Notes under the pieces: model-generated | Database searches by the model: none | What the model was told of the DNA's origin: nothing | The model's input: only the letters and a program-made list of their open reading frames with translations | Shown: positions 1 to 6,026 of the stretch, piece by piece | How positions within the stretch are numbered: position 1 is the stretch's first letter | Layout: the number at the start of each line of letters is the position of its first letter | Made by a program: the position numbers and the translations under genes | Assembly (NCBI GenBank): GCA_905479615.1 | Contig: CAJQNH010000036.1 | Coordinates: 1 to 10,206 of the forward strand | DNA: 10,206 bases | Direction of reading: 5' to 3' | DNA from: an uncultured Eudoraea sp. | GTDB taxonomy: Bacteria; Bacteroidota; Bacteroidia; Flavobacteriales; Flavobacteriaceae

Positions 1-243
1 AATCATAACATAACCTATAAAAGCGCCGCCGGTTTGGGTGACGTTATTCTTCTTAAAACATTTATTGAAAATTCTAAAGGAACAATTTCTACAAGGGTTG
101 TTGAGATGTATAACGCTGCAACGAATGCTCTTTTGGTGCATTCAGAAACAACATGGTGCCTTCTTAATCCCGAAACACTCAAACCAATACGAATTTCAGA
201 AGAAATTCGTTCTATTTTTGCAGATGTGACAAGGAATCCTTAG
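1..243 (+). CDS. Acyl-CoA thioesterase-like hotdog protein, 3' end only
   Basis: The frame is open from the first base to TAG at 241-243, giving the last 80 residues of a protein that starts outside the window. It resembles the C-terminal half of small 4HBT (YbgC/FcbC-type) hotdog thioesterases. After NHNITYKSAAGLGDVI, which matches the strand with a conserved 'xxLGD' turn, come the strands STRVVEMYNAATNALLVHSETTWCLLN and then PETLKPIRISEEI, the usual family ending. Such enzymes hydrolyse acyl-CoA thioesters in the cytoplasm. The catalytic Asp/Glu normally lies in the missing N-terminal half, so activity and substrate cannot be judged. A TTG at 34 could be read as a start but would remove essential hotdog strands, so I treat the gene as truncated by the window. 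The next gene begins 10 bases downstream, suggesting co-transcription. Confidence 0.75.
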   Translation, partial: NHNITYKSAAGLGDVILLKTFIENSKGTISTRVVEMYNAATNALLVHSETTWCLLNPETLKPIRISEEIRSIFADVTRNP

Positions 244-253
244 TTGAATTAAT

Positions 254-1801
254 ATGCGCCAAAGGTTATTTATTTTCCCAATCCTACTTTTAATACTCCT
301 CTGGTGCTCTTGCAGGAAAGATTTTCAATACGATATCAGTTCGGGAAATTTAGAGTTTTCAAAGGATACAGTCTATTTAGATACCGTTTTTACCAATATT
401 GGCAGTAGTACATATTCTCTAAAGGTCTACAACCGATCAAATAATGATATACAAATCCCAAATGTAAGGCTGGCACAAGGCAGTAACAGCAGCTACAGAT
501 TAAATGTAGATGGTGTTGCCGGAAAGGAATTTGAAAATGTTCCTTTGATGGCCAAAGACAGTTTATTCATTTTTATAGAAACAACCTTTGATCTTTCGGC
601 ACTAAACCAAAATGAATTTTTGTATACGGATGCCATCCTTTTTGATGAAGGACCCAAACAGCAAGAAGTACAATTGGTAACCTTGATAAAAGATGCAATA
701 TTCCTTTATCCTGCAGAAAATGCTGATGGAACTAAGGAAACTTTACTTTTAGGACTGGACAAAGATGGAAATGAAATTAGAATAGAAGGGTTTCTTCTTA
801 CCGATGAGCAACTAAGTTTTAGCAATGAAAAACCATATGTTATTTATGGCTATGCAGGGGTGGCATCTGAGAAAACCCTAAGTATAGCTGCAGGCAGCAG
901 GGTGCACTTTCATAAAGATTCGGGAATATTAATAGGAGATGGAGCTTCCCTTAGTGTTAATGGCACTTTAAGCGTGGATACGCTTCTTTTGGAAAATGAA
1001 GTAATTTTTGAGGGTGACCGCCTGGAACCTGAGTTCTCAACGGTACCGGGTCAATGGGGAAGCGTTTGGTTGGCTCCGGGCAGTATTAACAACACCATAA
1101 ACCATCTAACTATCAGAAATTCTTCTGTGGGATTGCTGGTTGAAGGTAATTCAGACTTAAATCCGCCGAAACTTTCCATTAGTAATTCTCAAATTTATAA
1201 TAGTCTCGCGATAAATATTTGGGCTAGATCTTCCTCAATTAATGGAGAAAATCTGGTTCTCGGTAATGCCGGGAACGGTTCACTGGTTTGCGAGAATGGG
1301 GGTAATTATTCATTCTCACATAGTACAATAGCCAATTATTGGAGTAACGGTTTCAGAACAGGAGCCGCCTTGCAAATCAGTAATAATGATCTCTATGGCG
1401 ATACAAGTGCAAGCGGACAAGACCTGACTGCCAGTTTTATAAACTGTATTATAGATGGTAATACGTTTCTTGAACTCTCATTAAATTCTAATGAAACAAA
1501 TTCGTTTGACTTTTCTTTCACCAATTGCCTGATTAAATTTAAGGATACAAATAATCAGTTTGATTCAGATCCTTTGTATGATTTTGACAATGATACGTAC
1601 TACAGTAATGTTTTCCTTAATGAGGATACTGATTTTTTAAATACGGCAAAGAACAACTTCAGGTTAGGTAATTCTTCGTCAGCAATTGGGAAAGCAGACC
1701 AGGCTACAGCTATTTTGGTGCCTTTGGATATTCAGGGAACAGATCGTACTTCCGAACCCGATATTGGGGCCTATGAATTTATTGTTGTAGAGCAGAATTA
1801 A
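254..1801 (+). CDS. Outer-surface/periplasmic lipoprotein with Ig-like domain and right-handed beta-helix
   Basis: A 515-residue secreted lipoprotein. Residues 1-20 form a type II signal peptide: basic start, hydrophobic stretch, and WCSC ending at Cys20, the predicted lipidated residue. Residues about 30-150 are strand-rich (FSKDTVYLDTVFTNIGSS and following) and look like the Ig-like domain common in Bacteroidota surface proteins. From about residue 190 short strand repeats rich in N, S and G (for example LSIAAGSRVHFHKDSGILI, then repeated INCIIDGN/FTNCLIKF turns) indicate a parallel beta-helix of the pectate-lyase-like type. The end, with SAIGKAD near 475 and PDIGAYEF at about 503-510, matches the ending seen in 'choice-of-anchor Q' proteins. 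No catalytic site is recognisable, so binding, adhesion or polysaccharide contact are all possible. It probably shares an operon with the thioesterase-like gene 10 bases upstream. Confidence 0.8.
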   Translation: MRQRLFIFPILLLILLWCSCRKDFQYDISSGNLEFSKDTVYLDTVFTNIGSSTYSLKVYNRSNNDIQIPNVRLAQGSNSSYRLNVDGVAGKEFENVPLMAKDSLFIFIETTFDLSALNQNEFLYTDAILFDEGPKQQEVQLVTLIKDAIFLYPAENADGTKETLLLGLDKDGNEIRIEGFLLTDEQLSFSNEKPYVIYGYAGVASEKTLSIAAGSRVHFHKDSGILIGDGASLSVNGTLSVDTLLLENEVIFEGDRLEPEFSTVPGQWGSVWLAPGSINNTINHLTIRNSSVGLLVEGNSDLNPPKLSISNSQIYNSLAINIWARSSSINGENLVLGNAGNGSLVCENGGNYSFSHSTIANYWSNGFRTGAALQISNNDLYGDTSASGQDLTASFINCIIDGNTFLELSLNSNETNSFDFSFTNCLIKFKDTNNQFDSDPLYDFDNDTYYSNVFLNEDTDFLNTAKNNFRLGNSSSAIGKADQATAILVPLDIQGTDRTSEPDIGAYEFIVVEQN

Positions 1802-1817
1802 GCTTCAGTTATCTATT

Positions 1818-1837
1818 TTGAAAGAATTTTCTTTCAA
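1818..1837 (+). terminator. AT-rich palindrome after the beta-helix lipoprotein gene
   Basis: A perfect 9-base inverted repeat (TTGAAAGAA / TTCTTTCAA) with a 2-base centre begins 17 bases after the stop codon. Position fits a terminator, but the stem is weak and no clear T-run follows. An operator for the downstream regulator gene is the alternative. Confidence 0.35.
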
Positions 1838-1866
1838 TAATATTGATTTCCAACACTTTATGTAGA

Positions 1867-1899
1867 AAAACCTTAATTATTCTATGGTAAAAATAGGGT
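1867..1899 (+). promoter_or_regulatory. Putative operator box, copy 1, upstream of the LytTR gene
   Basis: The core ACCTTAATTATTCTATGGT at 1870-1888, preceded by AAA, recurs at 5941-5962 with 20 of 22 bases identical. The core is an imperfect dyad (ACCTTA / TATGGT). It is followed by a second hexamer, TAGGGT at 1894-1899, 11 bases after TATGGT at 1883, so a direct repeat with an 11-base period is also present. The box start is 56 bases upstream of the G of the putative -7 element at 1920-1926. The binding protein is unknown. Autoregulation by the LytTR protein is a natural candidate because that family usually binds paired direct repeats. Confidence 0.5.
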
Positions 1900-1916
1900 G
1901 TCTTCTCAAATAGGTT

Positions 1917-1926
1917 TACTACTTTG
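1917..1926 (+). promoter_or_regulatory. Putative -7 element of the LytTR gene
   Basis: TACTTTG at 1920-1926, within TTTACTACTTTGTACC, resembles the Bacteroidota -7 element TAnnTTTG with one base fewer. It lies 17 bases before the ATG. No good TTG -33 element is visible, which fits a promoter needing an activator bound at the box just upstream. Confidence 0.4.
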
Positions 1927-1943
1927 TACCCAAATAACCCGGC

Positions 1944-2675
1944 ATGGAGTATTCTTACACCATAATAGATTCCGACGCCACCTCAAATTTGCAGTTGCAG
2001 CACTATTTGGAGGACTATGGGGATTTTGTGTGCAATAGTCAGGCTAGAAACTGTGAAGATGGCTTAAATGCCATTCTCAAATACACCCCGGATGTTGTTT
2101 TTATTAACCTAAACGACAAGGCATTTGAATATTTTCACATGGTCACTGAATTGTATCAGTATGTCAAAAATATTCCCTTTTTAATAGGGATCTCCAGAAG
2201 TAAAGAATACGCCTACAACGCGATTAAAAACAATTTTTTTGATTACTGGTTGATGCCTTATAATGAATTTGATATTCGTAAGACCCTGTTGCGCTTAAAA
2301 AAACAATTACCAAAAGAAGATGTTTCACATACACTTTGTCTTAAATCTTATAAAGATTTCCAATATCTTGACACCAATGAAATACTCTATTTAAGGGCAG
2401 ACAATAATGCTACCGATTTTATAATGAAAGACGGTAGCAAAATAAGTGCCTATAAAACCCTTAAGACTTTTGAAAATCAGTTACCCTCCAATTTTATACG
2501 TGTTCACCAAAGTTATATCCTGAACACCAATTATGTCTCGGGAATTAATTATGGAAAATCTACATGCTTCTTAAAGATTAGGAAAACACAACTACCTTTT
2601 TCCAAGTCTTATAAAGAAAATATAGATGGTTTAAAAAAGATTTTATCAAAAAACACGATATCACCCTCCAATTAA
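1944..2675 (+). CDS. LytTR-family DNA-binding regulator with degenerate (pseudo-)receiver domain
   Basis: A 243-residue protein. Residues 1-120 have the receiver fold pattern: YTIIDSD with acidic residues D9 and D11, a strand VVFINLND, then EYAYNAI and DYWLMPYN. The phosphoacceptor Asp expected after VVFI is Asn55, and the conserved Lys expected before the Pro is Met104, so aspartyl phosphorylation looks impossible. Residues about 131-232 are a LytTR DNA-binding domain: LCLKSYKDFQYLDTNEILYL, the FIRVHQSYILN signature at 184-194, and a basic LPFSKSYKENI segment at 217-227. LytTR proteins bind DNA through beta-strand loops, usually at paired repeats. The gene stands alone behind its own promoter with a repeated box. 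No histidine kinase of the LytS type is adjacent. Regulation by protein-protein contact or by expression level is more likely than by a phosphorelay. Confidence 0.9.
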   Translation: MEYSYTIIDSDATSNLQLQHYLEDYGDFVCNSQARNCEDGLNAILKYTPDVVFINLNDKAFEYFHMVTELYQYVKNIPFLIGISRSKEYAYNAIKNNFFDYWLMPYNEFDIRKTLLRLKKQLPKEDVSHTLCLKSYKDFQYLDTNEILYLRADNNATDFIMKDGSKISAYKTLKTFENQLPSNFIRVHQSYILNTNYVSGINYGKSTCFLKIRKTQLPFSKSYKENIDGLKKILSKNTISPSN

Positions 2676-2703
2676 AGGAATACTCTCAAAAACCTTTCGA
2701 ATA

Positions 2704-2722
2704 CTCATAGAATAACTACATA
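2704..2722 (-). promoter_or_regulatory. Inverted partial copy of the putative operator box
   Basis: Read on the minus strand, 2706-2718 is TAGTTATTCTATG, which matches 12 of 13 bases of TAATTATTCTATG in copy 1. Over the full 19-base core only 12 positions match, so the outer dyad half is lost. It lies about 37 bases upstream of a candidate -33 element and 100 bases upstream of the small lipoprotein gene. Orientation and spacing differ from the other two copies, so this is the weakest of the three. Confidence 0.3.
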
Positions 2723-2754
2723 CACTAATACTTTTTTAAAAAAACAATACGCTT

Positions 2755-2782
2755 TTGGTTATCCTCTTAGATTAGTACCATG
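2755..2782 (+). promoter_or_regulatory. Putative promoter of the small lipoprotein gene
   Basis: TTG at 2755-2757 (within CTTTTGG) and TACCATG at 2776-2782, separated by 18 bases, resemble the Bacteroidota -33/-7 arrangement (TTG, 17-23 bases, TAnnTTTG), although the -7 element is imperfect. It would give a 5' leader of about 30 bases, ending in an A-rich stretch before the ATG. Confidence 0.35.
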
Positions 2783-2821
2783 TTAATCAATAATAACTAA
2801 CCCCTTAAAAAAACGATAAAG

Positions 2822-2971
2822 ATGAAAAAAGTTTTAAGCATTTTCGCAATAGTAGTATTTAGCATGGGATTATTTTCCTGTGAAGCAGATAACAGTGCTG
2901 AAGATCAAGCCTTATATGAGCAGGGAACTGGTGGAGATGATACCCCAAATGGTGGAGGTAGAGGTAACTAA
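2822..2971 (+). CDS. 49-residue mini-lipoprotein of unknown function
   Basis: ATG at 2822 to TAA at 2969-2971 encodes a 49-residue protein. Residues 1-19 are a clear type II signal peptide (MKKVL, then a hydrophobic run IFAIVVFSMGLF) with lipobox LFSC, Cys20 being the lipidation site. The predicted mature peptide is only 30 residues. It is acidic at first (CEADNSAEDQALYEQ) and ends in a glycine-rich, probably unstructured tail (GTGGDDTPNGGGRGN). It lies between the LytTR gene and the kinase gene, has a plausible promoter of its own, and is closed by a strong terminator, so it looks like a single-gene transcript. Coding is supported by the well-formed lipobox, the A-rich leader and the immediate terminator. 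Function is unknown. A regulated envelope peptide or a ligand for a neighbouring sensor are possibilities only. Confidence 0.8.
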   Translation: MKKVLSIFAIVVFSMGLFSCEADNSAEDQALYEQGTGGDDTPNGGGRGN

Positions 2972-3017
2972 GACTCTATATAAATACAAATATTCAATCC
3001 CACACAAATTTTATAAC

Positions 3018-3060
3018 TAATTAAAAAGCCCTAAATAGTGTATTTAGGGCTTTTTAATTA
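3018..3060 (+). terminator. Strong intrinsic terminator after the mini-lipoprotein gene
   Basis: A perfect 20-base inverted repeat (3018-3037 and 3041-3060) encloses a 3-base GTG loop. It has a GC centre (AGCCCTAAATA / TATTTAGGGCT), and the right arm ends in CTTTTTAATTA, supplying the U-tract. Because the left arm is A-rich it could also work on the minus strand. It separates the mini-lipoprotein transcript from the kinase gene. Confidence 0.9.
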
Positions 3061-3093
3061 TCTTGTATTGGAAGCAATTAGTTTCTAAATGCC

Positions 3094-5199
3094 ATGGTAT
3101 GTAAAAAAAATATACTTCTAATATTGTCCTTTCTACTTCTTTTTTCCTGTAAAAAAGAAAATCAATCTACCCACATAATCGGGGCAGTTAGCACAACAGA
3201 TAGTACCCTGATTTGGCTCAAAAATGGAACGGATACAACTCTGCCTTTAAAGGCTCGCGAAGAATTTTTACAAAAGGCCTATAGTAATGCTACTAATGAA
3301 TTAAATGATTCTTTAAGGCTAAGTTATTATTCCAAACTTTCCCTGGCCTATCTGCATTTAAAAGATTCCATTCGTTTCAGAAGAGTCAACAAAAATGCCC
3401 TGCTTCTCTCCGAAGACATTAAAAATTCGGTAATCCTCGCAGAATTACATTGGGATCTGGGTGAATTCTATGACAAAAATTTTATTAAGGACAGTGCCTT
3501 TTACGAATACGGACAGGCAGAAAAAATTTATACCAGCTTAAAAAACAACAATCTCAGGGGCCGGTTGCTACTTAGTATGTCTGTAATACAAAAGGATATA
3601 AAGGATTTTACCGGTGCTGAAATTAACCTCATAAATGCAATTGAGCTCTTCCAAACTGTAGAAAATAATGAACAATTGTTCCTCTGTTATAACTTATGGG
3701 GAACTCTTGCCAAAAGTTTAAATGAATTTGAACTATCACGGAAGTATTTCTCAAAAGCAGCAGAATACCTCAACAAACTACCAAAAGAATCAATTGATGA
3801 AAAACAAAATACACTCAACAACAATATTGGAAATTCCTATAAGGAACAAGGAGATTATTTAAAAGCTATTCTATATTTCGAAAAGGTAGTAAGCACAGAT
3901 AGTTTGCTGATTAAGAATCCAGAAAGCTACGCCCTTGCACTTGATAATTTGGCTTATAGTCAATTCAAAACAGGCAAAATGAAAATTTCCGAAGCCAATT
4001 TAAACCAGGCTTTGGAAATTAATACCCGGGAGAATGCCCTCGATCAAATTGCTATGAGTCGTTACCATCTGGCGGAGCTATATTTGGCCAAGAGTGATAC
4101 TTCATTGGCAATTACTAATGCTCAGGAGGCTCTTGAATTGGCCAATCAAAGCAATGACAACCAGCTAATCCTCCAAACTTTAAAATTATATCCTTTACTG
4201 GATCCGGAAAATGCACCCTCCTATCTTAAGGAATACCTGGTTTTAAATGATAGTCTCCAGGAAGAAGATCGCAAGATTAGAAACAAATTTGCCAGGATCC
4301 GTTTTGAAACAGATGAGTTTATAGCCGAAAACCAACTTTTGGAAAGGCAAAGGCAGTTATGGATAGGCATTGCTATAGTCCTTTTTTTATTAGCTATTTT
4401 AGTCCTTATTATACTTTCGCAACGCGCCAAAAACCGAAATCTGCGGTTTCAACAACATCAACAAGAGGCCAACCAGGAAATTTTTAACCTGATGCTCGCC
4501 CAGAAGCAAAAATTGGAGGAGGGTAAACAATCTGAGCAGAAACGAATTTCAGAGGAACTTCATGATGGGATATTGGGTCAGATGAATGGCATTAGAATGA
4601 TGCTGTTGGGCTTGAACAAAAAAACAGATGATACTTCCATTAGCATCCGCGGAGAGGCGATTGCAAAGTTACAAGGTGTGCAGGAAGAGATACGAACAAT
4701 TTCTCACGAATTAAACGAAGCTTCTTATCAAAAATTCCATAACTTTATAATATCCATAGAAGATTTGTTAAAAAGTATTTGCGAGACAGCTAATCTGAAG
4801 TATCATTTTAACTTTGATGAAGGCCTTGACTGGGATTCTTTAAGTGGCGATATTAAAATTAACCTCTACCGGATAATCCAGGAAAGCCTTCAAAATTGTA
4901 TTAAACATGCGTTCGCAACTAAGGTTGATCTCCATATGGACTCATCTGATAATGTGCTAATTGTAACACTAAAAGATAACGGCCGGGGCTTTGATCAGAA
5001 AAAAGGCAAGAAAGGCATTGGCCATAAAAATATTACTTCAAGGGTAAATAAATTAAAAGGAGACTGGCGCTTAGAGAGTAAGCCCGGAAAAGGAACCCTG
5101 GTAACTTTGGAATTACCATACACCTTAAAGGAATCTGAATATCTGCGTCAGATTAACGGAAAAGAAAAATTTGAAGTAGTAGAAAAAAAATCATCATGA
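3094..5199 (+). CDS. Sensor histidine kinase: lipobox signal, periplasmic TPRs, one TM helix, HisKA_3 and HATPase_c
   Basis: A 701-residue protein. Residues 1-19 (NILLILSFLLLFSC) end in a lipobox with Cys19, so the N-terminus is probably exported and lipidated. Residues about 60-365 hold roughly six TPR-like helix pairs (for example NIGNSYKEQGDYLKAILYFEKV near 242 and LAELYLAKSDTSLAITNAQEAL near 329). One transmembrane helix lies at about 423-442, followed by a basic, coiled linker. The dimerisation/phosphoacceptor segment is KRISEELHDGILGQ with His490, the HisKA_3 type paired with NarL-like regulators. The ATPase domain shows the N-box (E597, N601, H605), DNGRGF at 628-633 and GIGHKN at 641-646, so it looks catalytically complete. 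The stop codon overlaps the start of the response regulator gene in ATGA, indicating translational coupling. The ligand is unknown. TPRs suggest a protein or peptide partner in the periplasm. Confidence 0.92.
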   Translation: MVCKKNILLILSFLLLFSCKKENQSTHIIGAVSTTDSTLIWLKNGTDTTLPLKAREEFLQKAYSNATNELNDSLRLSYYSKLSLAYLHLKDSIRFRRVNKNALLLSEDIKNSVILAELHWDLGEFYDKNFIKDSAFYEYGQAEKIYTSLKNNNLRGRLLLSMSVIQKDIKDFTGAEINLINAIELFQTVENNEQLFLCYNLWGTLAKSLNEFELSRKYFSKAAEYLNKLPKESIDEKQNTLNNNIGNSYKEQGDYLKAILYFEKVVSTDSLLIKNPESYALALDNLAYSQFKTGKMKISEANLNQALEINTRENALDQIAMSRYHLAELYLAKSDTSLAITNAQEALELANQSNDNQLILQTLKLYPLLDPENAPSYLKEYLVLNDSLQEEDRKIRNKFARIRFETDEFIAENQLLERQRQLWIGIAIVLFLLAILVLIILSQRAKNRNLRFQQHQQEANQEIFNLMLAQKQKLEEGKQSEQKRISEELHDGILGQMNGIRMMLLGLNKKTDDTSISIRGEAIAKLQGVQEEIRTISHELNEASYQKFHNFIISIEDLLKSICETANLKYHFNFDEGLDWDSLSGDIKINLYRIIQESLQNCIKHAFATKVDLHMDSSDNVLIVTLKDNGRGFDQKKGKKGIGHKNITSRVNKLKGDWRLESKPGKGTLVTLELPYTLKESEYLRQINGKEKFEVVEKKSS

Positions 5200-5867
5200 A
5201 TACGATTAGGATTTTAGCGGTAGATGATCACGAAATGACCACAATGGGATATAAATTTATCCTTGAGGATACAGAATTTGAAGATTTCAAAGTATATGTT
5301 GATACTGCTAAAACCTTTGATGGGGCAATTGAAAAAATACAAAATTCCGTTAATTCATTTCATTATGACATACTGCTTTTGGATATACAATTATCTCAGA
5401 CATTTGAAGGACCTCCCAAAACCGGGGAAGATATAGGAATTTTTGCACGGAAGGTCATTCCCAAGACAAAAATTGTGTTTATGTCTTCATTTAGTGATAA
5501 TTACAGAATAAATAGTATTCTTAATACTGTTGATCCTGAAGGGTATATGGTAAAAACCGAAATTGATCAAAAGTCATTACAGGCCATGGTCCTTACCGTA
5601 ATGTCCAATCCCCCCTATTATACACAGAAAGCCCTTGCAGCTATTCGAAAAAAGATGGCCAATGATGATATAGTTCTGGATGAGAAAGACAAAAAAATAC
5701 TTCATTACCTGTCTATAGGCACTAAAACCAAAGACATGGTTAATCATGTATCCTTATCACTTCCAAGTATTGAAAATAGAAAGCGGCATCTGAAATCAGT
5801 TTTTGGTGTTGAAAAACAGAATGATCAGGCCTTGATAACCGAATCGAGAAACAGAGGTTTCATCTAA
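5196..5867 (+). CDS. NarL-type response regulator partnered with the TPR histidine kinase
   Basis: A 223-residue protein starting at the ATGA overlap with the kinase gene. The receiver (1-130) keeps all expected residues: acidic pair D10/D11 in VDDHE, phosphoacceptor D63 in LLLDIQL, hydroxyl S97 in FMSSFS, and K120 in GYMVK. A loop after D63 (about 68-77, with FEGPPKTGED) is longer than usual. The output domain (about 161-206, LDEKDKKILHYLSIGTK then LSLPSIENRKRHLKSVFGV) aligns to the LuxR/NarL four-helix HTH but is diverged. The usual TxRExEVL is replaced by DEKDKKIL, while the recognition-helix region keeps the spacing and basic residues (ENRKRHLK). It is expected to be phosphorylated by the upstream kinase and then bind DNA as a dimer. 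Targets are unknown. Confidence 0.9.
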   Translation: MNTIRILAVDDHEMTTMGYKFILEDTEFEDFKVYVDTAKTFDGAIEKIQNSVNSFHYDILLLDIQLSQTFEGPPKTGEDIGIFARKVIPKTKIVFMSSFSDNYRINSILNTVDPEGYMVKTEIDQKSLQAMVLTVMSNPPYYTQKALAAIRKKMANDDIVLDEKDKKILHYLSIGTKTKDMVNHVSLSLPSIENRKRHLKSVFGVEKQNDQALITESRNRGFI

Positions 5868-5893
5868 TTTACCCGAATTTTTAAACGAATTCC

Positions 5894-5915
5894 AGCCCGT
5901 TCTCTTCATCGGGCT
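5894..5915 (+). terminator. Hairpin after the response regulator gene
   Basis: AGCCCG at 5894-5899 pairs with CGGGCT at 5910-5915 across a 10-base loop, 26 bases after the stop codon. The stem is GC-rich for this region but no T-run follows, so termination may be partial. Confidence 0.45.
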
Positions 5916-5940
5916 CGTGTATTAATTGTAAAATAATAGT

Positions 5941-5973
5941 AAAACCTTATGTATTCTATGGTTTTTATATAGT
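5941..5973 (+). promoter_or_regulatory. Putative operator box, copy 2, upstream of the orphan gene
   Basis: ACCTTATGTATTCTATGGT at 5944-5962, preceded by AAA, matches the box upstream of the LytTR gene at 20 of 22 positions. TATGGT at 5957-5962 is followed 11 bases later by TATAGT at 5968-5973, paralleling TATGGT/TAGGGT in copy 1. The box start is 57 bases from the G of the -7 element at 5994-6001, against 56 bases in copy 1. Matching spacing argues for function rather than chance. Confidence 0.55.
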
Positions 5974-5993
5974 CTACTATTATTTTTTAAAAT

Positions 5994-6001
5994 TAATTTT
6001 G
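5994..6001 (+). promoter_or_regulatory. Putative -7 element of the orphan gene
   Basis: TAATTTTG fits the Bacteroidota TAnnTTTG element exactly and lies 25 bases before the ATG. No TTG is present 17-23 bases upstream, where the sequence is GTCTACTATTATTTTTT, so an activator may replace the -33 contact. Confidence 0.5.
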
Positions 6002-6026
6002 ATGTAAACCAAATTGTTTTTCTGTT

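Noticed and set aside
34..243. TTG at 34 as the start of a complete 69-residue gene
   Set aside because: The frame is open to the first base and the residues before it fit the hotdog fold, so the gene is truncated by the window.
254..1801. Polysaccharide lyase activity for the beta-helix lipoprotein
   Set aside because: The fold pattern fits, but no catalytic or calcium-binding motif of a known lyase family could be seen.
1884..1913. Ten-codon leader ORF starting inside box copy 1 (with a similar one at 5949-5972 in copy 2)
   Set aside because: Both lie upstream of the predicted transcript starts, and both ATGs simply belong to the shared TATTCTATGG core. The encoded peptides differ.
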